The notes under the pieces were generated by a model that had not been told where the DNA came from, did no database searches, and saw only the letters and a list, made by a program, of their open reading frames with translations. Positions 1 to 7,991 of a stretch of 46,477 bases of DNA are shown here, in pieces; positions within the stretch are counted from its first letter, which is position 1; each line of letters starts with the position of its first letter. This stretch comes from Paenibacillus sp. LHD-38 (GTDB lineage: Bacteria > Bacillota > Bacilli > Paenibacillales > Paenibacillaceae): positions 1 to 46,477 of the forward strand of contig NZ_JAVIFU010000051.1 of assembly GCF_031157315.1 (NCBI RefSeq), read 5' to 3'. The translations under genes and the position numbers were made by a program.

Positions 1-45
1 GATTTTCCCCACCACAAGTACCTTCTTCATTTCTTCTCTGCTCAA
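1..45 (-). CDS. 5' end of a leftward gene, product unknown (partial)
   Basis: Only the first 15 codons are inside the window. Reading leftward, an AGGAGA ribosome binding site (54-59 on the complement) lies 8 nt before a TTG start at 45, and the frame stays open to the window edge. The peptide begins MSREEMKKVLVVGKI, with a hydrophobic VLVVG stretch like the first beta strand of a nucleotide-binding or Rossmann-type fold. That is too short to name a family. An internal ATG at residue 6 is an alternative start but has a poorer ribosome binding site. Confidence 0.5.
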   Translation of the reverse strand, partial: MSREEMKKVLVVGKI

Positions 46-60
46 TGTAATTGTCTCCTG

Positions 61-105
61 TCCCATAGTGACATTATCTCAGAACAGTTATGGGATGACA
101 TTATC
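61..105. repeat. Short dyad and 10-bp direct repeat
   Basis: TCCCATA (61-67) is repeated inverted as TATGGGA (89-95), a perfect 7-bp stem with a 21-nt loop. TGACATTATC occurs at 69-78 and again at 96-105. The block sits just upstream of the leftward gene that starts at 45 and could be an operator or leader structure for it. There is no U-tract, so it is not an intrinsic terminator. Confidence 0.4.
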
Positions 106-137
106 ACAGAAGAACAACAAGGAAACGAGCGGTACCC

Positions 138-166
138 TTGACCAAATGAGGAAGTCGAGCTATAAT
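138..166 (+). promoter_or_regulatory. Sigma-A promoter for thrS
   Basis: TTGACC (138-143), a 17-nt spacer and a perfect TATAAT (161-166) give a strong vegetative promoter. Transcription should start near 173, which places the whole T-box leader on the transcript. Confidence 0.75.
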
Positions 167-199
167 GACACACATATACGTTGTAATCGGCAATGATAA

Positions 200-477
200 A
201 GACATGTGTCTGCTTTTGATATTTGGTCCAGAGAGAGGAAACTCGGCTGTAATTTCCTTCCGTAATGTCTGCAGATATACCCCTTTGAAGCTGTATGGCC
301 CAACCCGTAGCGCTCATTTATTGAGATAAGCCGCGGCAGTATGCTGTACCGGAAATCTCCGTTACCAGATAATACGAGGACTGCAAAGCTTGATTTACAG
401 AGGCTGGCGCAGTCGAAGTAGGGTGGAACCACGAGCACACAAGCACTCGTCCCTTTTTAGGGATGCGTGCTTTTTTT
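200..477 (+). promoter_or_regulatory. T-box leader (tRNA-Thr sensing) of thrS
   Basis: The conserved T-box sequence AGGGTGGAACCACG is at 420-433 and is followed directly by an intrinsic terminator, the standard arrangement of a transcriptional T-box. A purine-rich AGAGAG stretch near 230-236 fits the Stem I bulge. The threonine codon ACC at 279-281 is the best specifier candidate. The T-box bulge reads UGGA, whose variable A would pair with a U discriminator base, as expected for tRNA-Thr. Uncharged tRNA-Thr would stabilise the antiterminator and allow thrS transcription. Stem I boundaries are approximate. Confidence 0.88.
441..477 (+). terminator. T-box regulated intrinsic terminator
   Basis: Outer arms AAGCAC/GTGCTT and inner arms TCCC/GGGA around a T-rich loop are followed by seven T residues. 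It lies just after the T-box sequence and is the terminator alternative to the antiterminator. Confidence 0.85.
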
Positions 478-546
478 GTGTTCTTTTTTGCTTGTGAAGA
501 CGGAATGCAGCAATTCGCTTATTTACAAATTGGAGGATGAACAATA

Positions 547-2484
547 ATGGCCATTCAGATCACTTTGCCGGACGGCGCAGTTAGAGAATATGCTGCTGGC
601 ACTACGATTGAAGAAGTAGCGGGCTCTATCAGCCCAGGATTACGAAAAAATGCAATTGCGGGTAAAATTGACGGCAAGGTAGTTGACGTATATACGCCAA
701 TCGATGCTGACGCGGCAATCGAGATCGTAACCGTGGAATCGGCTGACGGCCTTGAAGTATACCGCCATAGTACAGCTCATTTGCTCGCGCAAGCGATCAA
801 ACGCATTTATGGTAATGAAAATGTGAAGCTTGGAATCGGTCCGGTCATTGAGGACGGCTTCTATTATGATATCGATATGGAGCAATCCTTGACACCAGAG
901 GATCTTGTTAAGATCGAGAAGGAAATGGAGAAAATCGTTCAGCAAAATCTTGATATCCGTCGGCGCATTGTAAGCAGGGACGAAGCGCTGGCGATTTTTA
1001 CAGAGCTGGACGACAATTTGAAGCTGGAGCTCATTCGCGATCTTCCTGCTGACTCGGTTATCACGATGTATGATCAAGGTGAATTTTTCGACTTATGCCG
1101 CGGTCCACATTTGCCGTCTACTGGCCGCATCAAAGCCTTTAAACTGTTAAGCGTGGCTGGTGCTTACTGGCGCGGGGATTCCAAAAACAAAATGCTGCAG
1201 CGGATTTATGGAACGGCTTTCCCTAAGAAAGCGCAGCTTGACGAGCATCTCCACTTCCTTGAAGAAGCAAAAAAACGCGATCACCGCAAGCTGGGACGCG
1301 AACTGAAAATGTTCACGTTCTCGCGCGAGGTAGGTCAAGGCTTGCCGTTGTGGCTGCCAAATGGCGCGAAGCTGCGCAGAACGATGGAACGCTACATCGT
1401 TGATCTGGAAGAAAGATTGGGTTACGAGCATGTCTATACGCCAGTGCTGGCGAATGTGGAGCTGTACAAAACCTCTGGTCACTGGGAGCACTACAGTGAG
1501 GATATGTTCCCGAAAATGATCATGGATAACGAAGAGCTTGTGCTTCGCCCGATGAACTGTCCTCACCATATGATGGTATTCAAAAGCGATATGCGCAGCT
1601 ACCGTGATCTGCCTGTAAGAATTGCAGAGCTTGGAACGATGCACCGCTATGAAATGTCGGGCGCGCTCACTGGTTTGCACCGCGTACGTGCAATGACGCT
1701 TAATGATGCTCATATTTTCTGCCGTCCGGACCAAATCAAAGAGGAATTTGCGCGTGTCGTTAACTTGATCCGTAAAGTGTACGAGGATTTCGGTATTAAA
1801 GAATACCGCTTCCGCCTATCGTACCGCGATCCTAAGGATACGGAGAAGTATTTCCAAAATGACGAGATGTGGGAAATGTCTCAGCGTATGCTTCGCGAGG
1901 TTGTAGAGGAGCTGGAACTGCCATTCTTCGAGGCTGAGGGCGAAGCGGCATTCTACGGACCTAAGCTTGATGTTCAAATTAAAACGGCGCTGGGCAAAGA
2001 AGAGACGCTCTCGACTGCACAGCTCGATTTCTTGCTTCCTGAACGCTTTGAACTGGAATATGTCGGCGAGGACGGCAAGAAGCATCGTCCGGTCGTCATC
2101 CACCGCGGCATTATCAGCACAATGGAAAGAATGACTGCGTTCCTGCTCGAAAACTTCGCGGGCGCACTGCCGCTATGGCTCTCTCCTGTACAAGCGAAGG
2201 TGATACCGGTATCGACTGCCTACGAGGGTTATGCCCGCAAAGTAGCCGAGCAGCTTCAAGAAAACGGAATTCGAGTGGAAAGCGATCTCCGCAACGAGAA
2301 GCTGGGCTACAAAATTCGCGAAGCACAGCTGGAGAAAGCGCCTTACATGCTCGTCGTTGGCGAGAATGAAATGCAGGCGGAAGCCGTATCCGTGCGTAAA
2401 CGCGGCGAAGGCGACTTGGGAGCAATTCCTGTTACTGAGCTAATTACTCAGCTCCAAACGCAAATTGCGAACAAAGAACAATAA
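547..2484 (+). CDS. thrS: Threonine--tRNA ligase
   Basis: Charges tRNA-Thr with threonine in the cytoplasm. The 645 residues have the full ThrRS order: TGS domain (about 1-62), editing domain with the HSTAH motif at 74-78, class II catalytic core with MNCPHH at 336-341 that supplies the zinc-binding cysteine, and an anticodon-binding domain from about 540. Length is normal for the family. The ATG follows a GGAGGATG ribosome binding site at 532-539. It is controlled by the T-box leader directly upstream and appears monocistronic. Identification is secure. Confidence 0.98.
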   Translation: MAIQITLPDGAVREYAAGTTIEEVAGSISPGLRKNAIAGKIDGKVVDVYTPIDADAAIEIVTVESADGLEVYRHSTAHLLAQAIKRIYGNENVKLGIGPVIEDGFYYDIDMEQSLTPEDLVKIEKEMEKIVQQNLDIRRRIVSRDEALAIFTELDDNLKLELIRDLPADSVITMYDQGEFFDLCRGPHLPSTGRIKAFKLLSVAGAYWRGDSKNKMLQRIYGTAFPKKAQLDEHLHFLEEAKKRDHRKLGRELKMFTFSREVGQGLPLWLPNGAKLRRTMERYIVDLEERLGYEHVYTPVLANVELYKTSGHWEHYSEDMFPKMIMDNEELVLRPMNCPHHMMVFKSDMRSYRDLPVRIAELGTMHRYEMSGALTGLHRVRAMTLNDAHIFCRPDQIKEEFARVVNLIRKVYEDFGIKEYRFRLSYRDPKDTEKYFQNDEMWEMSQRMLREVVEELELPFFEAEGEAAFYGPKLDVQIKTALGKEETLSTAQLDFLLPERFELEYVGEDGKKHRPVVIHRGIISTMERMTAFLLENFAGALPLWLSPVQAKVIPVSTAYEGYARKVAEQLQENGIRVESDLRNEKLGYKIREAQLEKAPYMLVVGENEMQAEAVSVRKRGEGDLGAIPVTELITQLQTQIANKEQ

Positions 2485-2545
2485 AAAATAGCGCATAAAG
2501 CTTGGGCCACTGGGGCATTATTCTTCTGAGGAGGAAGTAACCCAG

Positions 2546-3148
2546 ATGGTCACAAGCTTTTTTTATATCAGAAAAGGTATTACCGCGTTGCTGCTCATAT
2601 CTGTCATCGTGATCGGTTTAAATATTACGAGATGCTCAGCACAAGCTGAAGCCTCATCGCCAAAGGCAAACGATGAAGCGAGTAAGAGTGCTAGTTTGGC
2701 TAACTCAGGAAAGAAAACGGCGGTATCCAAAAAGGAAAAGTCTAACACGGTTGAGGTAATCGCTACAGGCTATACGGCTGGCGTGGAATCGACGGGAAAG
2801 CGTCCGGGACATCCGCTGTACGGAATAACGTATTCCGGCGTGAAGGTGCGCAGGGATCAAGTCTCGACAATCGCTGCGGACACGAAGCTTTTTCCTATTG
2901 GCACGCTGCTTTATATTCCTGGCTACGGCTATGGCGTAGTGGCGGATACGGGGTCGGCCATTAAAGGAAAACGCATCGACTTGTATTTTGAAACGATCAA
3001 GCAGGTTTACGAGCAGTGGGGCAAGCGAACGGTTCACGTAGAGGTGCTTCGAATCGGAACAGGGAAGCTCTCGCAAGCGTGGCTTAATAAAATCAACCTG
3101 GCAATCGAAGCAGGAAAACCTATTCCGCAGACGTATTTAGAGTCGTAA
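2546..3148 (+). CDS. 3D-domain (YuiC-like) cell-wall protein
   Basis: A 200-aa protein with an N-terminal membrane segment or signal peptide (about residues 8-30), a low-complexity Ser/Ala/Lys linker, and a C-terminal 3D domain. The domain carries the expected acidic positions in ATGYT, AADTK, VADTGSAIKGKRIDLYF. In this family (YuiC/Sps2, and the C-termini of YabE/Rpf-like proteins) these aspartates form the active site of a lytic transglycosylase-like beta-barrel that acts on peptidoglycan. GAGGAGG precedes the ATG. YuiC-type proteins are often linked to sporulation, which fits the spore protein gene just downstream, but the exact substrate is inferred. Confidence 0.82.
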   Translation: MVTSFFYIRKGITALLLISVIVIGLNITRCSAQAEASSPKANDEASKSASLANSGKKTAVSKKEKSNTVEVIATGYTAGVESTGKRPGHPLYGITYSGVKVRRDQVSTIAADTKLFPIGTLLYIPGYGYGVVADTGSAIKGKRIDLYFETIKQVYEQWGKRTVHVEVLRIGTGKLSQAWLNKINLAIEAGKPIPQTYLES

Positions 3149-3155
3149 AAAACTT

Positions 3156-3184
3156 GTATAATACGCGGCGAAATTGCCATACTA
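3156..3184 (+). promoter_or_regulatory. Sigma-F/G-type forespore promoter
   Basis: GTATA (3156-3160), a 17-nt spacer and CATACTA (3178-3184) match the sigma-F/sigma-G consensus (GHATR, 17-18 nt, CATNNTA). It lies 25 bp before the small spore protein start, in the position expected for a forespore-expressed gene. Confidence 0.7.
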
Positions 3185-3209
3185 ACTTTGAACGGGGAGG
3201 TGAATTACA

Positions 3210-3338
3210 ATGGCTAAAAACAAAAACAATAAAGCCCAAAACAATCAGTACAATGCAGAATTCGCGGAAGAGTTTAACCAGAATAACGCTGCTGGCAAAC
3301 AAGCGGCAAACACAGCTCAACAAAAAGCTGAGAAGTAA
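3210..3338 (+). CDS. Gamma-type small acid-soluble spore protein
   Basis: A 42-residue protein made almost entirely of N, Q, K, A and E, starting MAKNKNNKAQ and containing a YNAEFAEEF core. This resembles the AEFA-type repeat of gamma SASPs (SspE-like), which serve as an amino-acid store degraded at germination and do not bind DNA. B. subtilis SspE is longer with two repeats; here only one repeat is present. A GGGGAGGTG ribosome binding site precedes the ATG at 3210. The forespore promoter upstream and the terminator downstream make it a self-contained unit. It is too short for most gene callers. Confidence 0.78.
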   Translation: MAKNKNNKAQNNQYNAEFAEEFNQNNAAGKQAANTAQQKAEK

Positions 3339-3370
3339 CATTTTTTGCTATGCAAAAACGAGTAATTACA

Positions 3371-3400
3371 GAGGAACCCCACGGGGTTCCTCTTTTCTTT
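3371..3400 (+). terminator. Intrinsic terminator after the spore protein gene
   Basis: GAGGAACCCC and GGGGTTCCTC form a 10-bp stem around a 2-nt centre, followed by TTTTCTTT. Confidence 0.88.
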
Positions 3401-3467
3401 TGCCCTATGCTGATATATAATTTAGGGAAATTTTGTATCAGCAAGCGAGAGGAGCAAAAAACCAGAC

Positions 3468-4865
3468 ATGAGTGCAACAACCAGGTGGTTTTCACGCAAT
3501 CCTAAAATCCATTCAGCGGACTCACAAGGGACGGAGGAGCGTGCTCGAATGACACGCTTGTTAAATGAATCCGTCGTTATTTCTGATCAATTAAATGCCG
3601 CGGTAGACGAGGTCGACCACTCGGCGAGCCGTTTGACTGAAATTGCCGATGTATCCGCGGAGCACGAGAAGAAGCTCAGATCGAGCAGCTTGCTTGCAAT
3701 GAACCGAATAGAGGAAGCCTTTTCGGCGCTGCAGGAGGTTGCCTCTGCTGCCGAGCAAATAAGCGGTGCATCCTCGCATTTAAACGAAAAGAGCAAAGAA
3801 ACGAAGGAAGTCGTTCTAGACGTCTGCCGATCGCTAACCAATACGGATGAGGTTATGAATGAGCTGAACAAAAATAACCGTTCCATGGATGAGCATATCA
3901 GGCAGTTGATCGAGCAAACCTCTCATATAAATGAAATCAATCAATTTATTCAGGAAATTGTCTCTCAAACCTCCCTGCTCGCACTGAATGCCGCCATTGA
4001 AGCTGCGCATGCCGGGGAATACGGCCTTGGTTTCTCGGTCGTTGCCCAGCAAATCAAGAAGCTTGCCGAGCAGAGCGGCGAAGCCGTTAAACGTTCTTCG
4101 GCTATCGTAGAGCAAATCGAGCATGGGGTAAAACGAGTGGTGAATGCGGTTGATATGGAAAAGCTGTCCGTCGAGCGCGGCGTAGCGGAAATGGCTGTCA
4201 ACCGAGACCGAATGGATGTGATTTTCTCGAAAATAACAGAGGTTGACGAGCTGGTGGGACAGACGAGCATGGCCAGCAAGCTGCAAACTGATCATATGGC
4301 GGATTCCACGCTAATGCTCAAGGATGTCGTTGATTCAGTAAATGAAACGCTGCAAAGCGTAGACAGTACTCTTCAAATGAACCAGCTGCAGCGCGAGCAA
4401 ATAGGCAATATGAATCGCATCAGCCATAATCTCAAGCGTTCATACTCGGACTTGACACATGCGATCGAGCAAGTGGGCATGCGCCGATCTGATCAGGATG
4501 TTAAGGTAAACGTCGCGGGCGTTCAAGAATGGCTGCGAATTGCCGCCGCAGATTCCCAATTAACCGCATTGAACATAGCAGAGCATGAGGCCAAGCTCTC
4601 CTCGCTTCTTCGGGCAAAGACAGAAATCGAAGCGATTTGGTCCAACCGGTTGGATGGTTCTTTTATATTTTCTTTGCCAGAGGCGGGTTTGCTGAATGCA
4701 AAAGGAAGAGAATGGTGGAAAAAAGCCATTGCCGGAGAAATCTTTCAGTCGGACGTTTACGTTTCGGCAATAACAAAGCAGCTATGCCTTACGGTTTCCG
4801 TTCCGATACATAACAAGCAAGGCAAAGTGGTCGGAGTGATCGGCGCAGATATTTCCATCTCATAA
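3468..4865 (+). CDS. Soluble methyl-accepting chemotaxis protein with C-terminal sensor
   Basis: 465 residues with no membrane segment. Residues about 20-330 are a long coiled coil holding the conserved chemoreceptor hairpin (EIVSQTSLLALNAAIEAAHA, then a GLGFSVVAQQIKKLAEQS-type stretch), which contacts CheA and CheW. Residues about 355-465 look like the membrane-distal half of a PDC/Cache sensor, ending VSVPIHNKQGKVVGVIGADI. A cytoplasmic receptor with its sensor at the C-terminus is an unusual order. The ATG at 3468 has a GAGAGGAG site about 13 nt away. An in-frame ATG at 3549, behind GGAGGAG, is an alternative start. GATATATAAT just upstream may be its -10 region. Confidence 0.85.
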   Translation: MSATTRWFSRNPKIHSADSQGTEERARMTRLLNESVVISDQLNAAVDEVDHSASRLTEIADVSAEHEKKLRSSSLLAMNRIEEAFSALQEVASAAEQISGASSHLNEKSKETKEVVLDVCRSLTNTDEVMNELNKNNRSMDEHIRQLIEQTSHINEINQFIQEIVSQTSLLALNAAIEAAHAGEYGLGFSVVAQQIKKLAEQSGEAVKRSSAIVEQIEHGVKRVVNAVDMEKLSVERGVAEMAVNRDRMDVIFSKITEVDELVGQTSMASKLQTDHMADSTLMLKDVVDSVNETLQSVDSTLQMNQLQREQIGNMNRISHNLKRSYSDLTHAIEQVGMRRSDQDVKVNVAGVQEWLRIAAADSQLTALNIAEHEAKLSSLLRAKTEIEAIWSNRLDGSFIFSLPEAGLLNAKGREWWKKAIAGEIFQSDVYVSAITKQLCLTVSVPIHNKQGKVVGVIGADISIS

Positions 4866-4945
4866 AAAACAGTTTTCAACGACCTTGTTTTGTTGTATTA
4901 TTATATATGTAAGAAATAATAACATGACAAGACAGGTGAATTCTC

Positions 4946-5329
4946 ATGACAGATCCGATCATTCATTCAGGCTTTGTAATTGCTGCCCATCATCGTAAAG
5001 CGGGCGAGGTTTTTCCTTTTATCGATGCCTACGTTGCTAAGAAAGAGCAGGAAATAGCCGAAATTGAACAGATGGTTGAGCGTTATGAGAAAAGAAGAAT
5101 GATGGAAGAACGCGCATATCAATCGATGTCTACAATTAGAAGAATGCTTACGGGAAAGAAGCCCGACCATCACTTGGCTGTTGAATATATTCATTTTGTT
5201 AGAAAACCAATGGAGAAGGTTCGTGCGCTCCGTTTGGAAATTGAGAGTGCCCGTTCTATCAAGAATGTATCTGCACCTACCGATATTGTTACCGTATCCT
5301 ACGAACTCGCCAATGAGATGAACGAATAA
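4946..5329 (+). CDS. Hypothetical coiled-coil protein
   Basis: A 127-residue cytoplasmic protein that I do not recognise. It begins MTDPIIHSGFVIAAHHRKAGE. Residues about 30-60 are charged and helical (KKEQEIAEIEQMVERYEKRR), likely a coiled coil. It has no membrane segment, no cysteine pair and no known catalytic motif. GACAGGTGA precedes the ATG. The gene is alone, with its own terminator shared with the convergent ammonium transporter. Normal codon use and a proper ribosome binding site argue that it is real. Confidence 0.7.
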   Translation: MTDPIIHSGFVIAAHHRKAGEVFPFIDAYVAKKEQEIAEIEQMVERYEKRRMMEERAYQSMSTIRRMLTGKKPDHHLAVEYIHFVRKPMEKVRALRLEIESARSIKNVSAPTDIVTVSYELANEMNE

Positions 5330-5354
5330 TTAAGCTCGCATGCATATAGAGAAG

Positions 5355-5395
5355 AAAAGAACCGTCCAGGCCATTGAGGCTCAGACGGTTCTTTT
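5355..5395. terminator. Bidirectional terminator between the unknown gene and amtB
   Basis: AAAAGAACCGTC (5355-5366) and GACGGTTCTTTT (5384-5395) form a perfect 12-bp stem with A and T ends, so it can stop transcription from both sides. Confidence 0.88.
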
Positions 5396-5398
5396 GGT

Positions 5399-6694
5399 TT
5401 ATTTACTGTTTCTTAACTGATCAACGTCGAGGAAATCATGCTCCTGGCTGTATGCAGGGACGCCATGAATACCGACATCAAGTCCGATAAGCTCTTCATC
5501 CTTGGAGACGCGAACGGGCATCACCTTGCGGATAAGCCAAAGCGCTCCCCATGTGAGAATGAAACCCCAAACCGATACGATGACAAGTCCAAGCGCTTGC
5601 ACACCAAGCAGGTTCCAACCGCCACCGTAGAATAAACCATGATAGCCTTTACCTACTCCCGCTGTTAGTTCCGGCAGTGCGAATAAACCGACTGCGAGGG
5701 TACCGATGCTGCCGCTGACGCCGTGAACGGCAAAGGCGCCGACAGGATCATCAACCTGCTTGCTCTCGAGCCATTCCGTAACGAGTACCATTGCAACTCC
5801 CGAAACGGCGCCGATGCCGATGGCGGCGATATCGGAAACGAATGCACAGCCTGCAGTAATACCTACAAGGCCGGCAAGCGAGCCGTTAATGACCATCGGA
5901 GGATCAGCCTTCTTGTAGCGGAACATCGTGAATAAGATACAGGTTGCGCCGCCGGCAGCGGCGGATAGCATCGTTGTGATCGCAATGTGGCCGATCGACC
6001 CGTTCGTTGCGCTGAGCGTGCTTCCGGCATTGAAGCCGAACCAGCCGAACCATAGGATAAACGCGCCTACGGATGCGAGCGGCAAATTTGAAGGCGGAAC
6101 GATGTTTACTTTACCGTCCGCACTGAACTTTCCGATACGCGGACCAATAAAAATGGCTGCCGCGAGCGCGGAGAAACCGCCCAAAGCATGAATAACCGCG
6201 GAGCCGGCAAAGTCGATCATGCCAAGCTTCCCTAGAAAGCCGTTGCCTGACCAGACCCAATGTCCGGCAAGCGGGTAGATAAAGCCGGTCATGGCAATCG
6301 TTAATAAAATATAAGCTCTAAAATTGATTCTTTCAGCCACCGCTCCGGAAACGATGGAGATTACCGCGATGACAAACGCGCATTGAAATAACCAATAGGT
6401 TTCGTGAGTAATATTTAATTCAATATGCGACAGGTCACCGTTAATGAGGAATCCGGTTGTGCCAATTAAACCGCCTGCATCTTGACCATACATGAGAGCA
6501 AATCCAAAAAAGTAAAAAACGAGTGCGCCGAAAGCGATGTCGACAAACACCTTCATGATAATGCTGACGGCATTCTTTTGCCTGACAAATCCCGCCTCAA
6601 GCAAAGCGAACCCGCCTTCCATGAGCAAGATCATGGCTGCTGTCAAAACGACCCAGATCGTATCCAGTCCTTTTGACAGTTCGATAACGTCCAT
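5399..6694 (-). CDS. amt: Ammonium transporter, Amt/MEP family
   Basis: 431 residues with about eleven hydrophobic segments and the Amt signatures: GFALLEAGFVRQKNAV near the N-terminus, the periplasmic and pore region AGHWVW, FAGSAVIHALGG, WFGWFGFNAGS, and the second pore histidine in FAVHGVSG. It is a cytoplasmic-membrane channel that takes up ammonium. AGGAGATG precedes the ATG at 6694. No glnK/PII gene is next to it, although amt and glnK are commonly paired. Together with glnA (17.2 kb) and glutaminase (45 kb) it forms part of the nitrogen theme of the window. I could not find a convincing GlnR/TnrA box at its promoter. Confidence 0.96.
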   Translation of the reverse strand: MDVIELSKGLDTIWVVLTAAMILLMEGGFALLEAGFVRQKNAVSIIMKVFVDIAFGALVFYFFGFALMYGQDAGGLIGTTGFLINGDLSHIELNITHETYWLFQCAFVIAVISIVSGAVAERINFRAYILLTIAMTGFIYPLAGHWVWSGNGFLGKLGMIDFAGSAVIHALGGFSALAAAIFIGPRIGKFSADGKVNIVPPSNLPLASVGAFILWFGWFGFNAGSTLSATNGSIGHIAITTMLSAAAGGATCILFTMFRYKKADPPMVINGSLAGLVGITAGCAFVSDIAAIGIGAVSGVAMVLVTEWLESKQVDDPVGAFAVHGVSGSIGTLAVGLFALPELTAGVGKGYHGLFYGGGWNLLGVQALGLVIVSVWGFILTWGALWLIRKVMPVRVSKDEELIGLDVGIHGVPAYSQEHDFLDVDQLRNSK

Positions 6695-6755
6695 TGCTTC
6701 ATCTCCTGTTCCTTATTGTCGTGCATAGCTGTCTCTATCTCCTAATCCGTTCATC

Positions 6756-6785
6756 ATTATAAATAGAAGAAGTAAGCTATGTCAA
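6756..6785 (-). promoter_or_regulatory. Promoter of amt
   Basis: On the complement, TTGACA (6780-6785), an 18-nt spacer and TATAAT (6756-6761) are both perfect consensus hexamers. The start would be near 6749, giving a leader of about 55 nt. A small dyad, TGAC-GCGT-GTCA (6805-6816), sits just upstream and could be an operator. Confidence 0.75.
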
Positions 6786-6965
6786 CGTTCTGAGTGATGT
6801 TACATGACGCGTGTCAGGTTTAAAATGGATAGAATCTACAAATGCTCGGTCTAGAGACTGATTGCGATTTCAATCGGTCGTCCCTTTTTCTGAGGATTAC
6901 ACTCCGTTATACTAAGATTATCAAACTTATCAAACCACGATGGAATCGTAAGGAGCTGGGGCCGC

Positions 6966-7985
6966 TTGAACGGTAATTTCGCAAACCGGTTATTCACCGG
7001 GCTAGTCATCATTGGAATTGGCGTATTGTTTTTGCTAAGGCAAACAGGTCATGTGACCTTTGATTTTGGTGATCTTTTTTCTACCTATTGGCCTGTGATC
7101 CTCATTATAGTCGGCATCCGGGGCTTGTTGTCCAGCCGGACGCATGGATCAGGCTCTAGCTGGTGGGGAGCCGTTGTCTTGTTAATCGGTTGTGTATTTC
7201 TGGGACGCAATTTAGAATTATTCTCTTGGTCTATCGGTGATATTGTTCCTTATATTTGGCCAGTTGCCGTTATTTTAATCGGTATCAATTTAATTTGGAG
7301 GACAAAGTCGAAGCGCCAATCTCCACCAACAGATGATTGGAAGTCATACCGTCCTTATCCGGACGAGTCATCTGTTCCGCCGGCGCCGCCCTTGCATCCT
7401 GATCCTACAAAAACGCCCATTCCTACGCCGGAACAGGAATTTAAGCAAGAAGGCACTGGGCAAGGTCATTATGAAGGTTATTCCAACAGTAAAAAGGAAT
7501 ACAAAGAGTGGAAGAATCATCACAAATCCGAGCTCAAAAAAAATGCGCAGGAATGGAAACGAAACCATAAGGAGCATGTGGAGTGGTGGAGCCATGGAGA
7601 CTCCAATGTGCAGACACGCTCGGGCTTCATAGGCGACATCCATATCGGTCATGATTATTGGGATTTAAAACCGCTTAATATTTCCCATTTCATAGGCGAT
7701 ACTGTGCTGGATTTAACGAAGGCGCAGGTCGCGCTCGGTGAAACGAAAATTCATATTTCTTCCTTTATAGGCGATGTGAAAGTATTTGTACCTAATGATT
7801 ACGAGGTTGGCGTACAGGTCGTATCGAGCGCCTTTATCGGCGACGTGAAGATTTTAGGACAAAAAGAGGGCGGTTTGTTTACGAATATTAACATCCAGTC
7901 CCCTTCGTATATTGAGACGGACAAAAAAATCAAGCTGATCGTCAGCACGTTTATCGGTGATGTGCGTGTCACGAAGGTTGGGTGA
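6966..7985 (+). CDS. liaF: LiaF-like membrane regulator of the LiaRS system
   Basis: 339 residues. The first 120 hold four hydrophobic segments (for example LFTGLVIIGIGVLFLL and IWPVAVILIGINLIW). A Pro-rich and then Lys/His/Trp-rich cytoplasmic linker follows. The C-terminal half is the LiaF C-terminal domain, a repetitive beta structure with five FIGD motifs. LiaF proteins hold the LiaS kinase inactive until cell-wall-active antibiotics perturb the membrane. The start is TTG at 6966, 9 nt after AAGGAG. It is 6 bp ahead of liaS, in the expected liaF-liaS-liaR order. The linker looks longer than I would expect for B. subtilis LiaF. Confidence 0.88.
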   Translation: MNGNFANRLFTGLVIIGIGVLFLLRQTGHVTFDFGDLFSTYWPVILIIVGIRGLLSSRTHGSGSSWWGAVVLLIGCVFLGRNLELFSWSIGDIVPYIWPVAVILIGINLIWRTKSKRQSPPTDDWKSYRPYPDESSVPPAPPLHPDPTKTPIPTPEQEFKQEGTGQGHYEGYSNSKKEYKEWKNHHKSELKKNAQEWKRNHKEHVEWWSHGDSNVQTRSGFIGDIHIGHDYWDLKPLNISHFIGDTVLDLTKAQVALGETKIHISSFIGDVKVFVPNDYEVGVQVVSSAFIGDVKILGQKEGGLFTNINIQSPSYIETDKKIKLIVSTFIGDVRVTKVG

Positions 7986-7991
7986 TTACGC

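Noticed and set aside
6780..6830. GlnR/TnrA box at the ammonium transporter promoter
   Set aside because: Half-sites TGTCA, TGTTA and TTACA occur, but none has its partner at 7-nt (or 6-nt) spacing.
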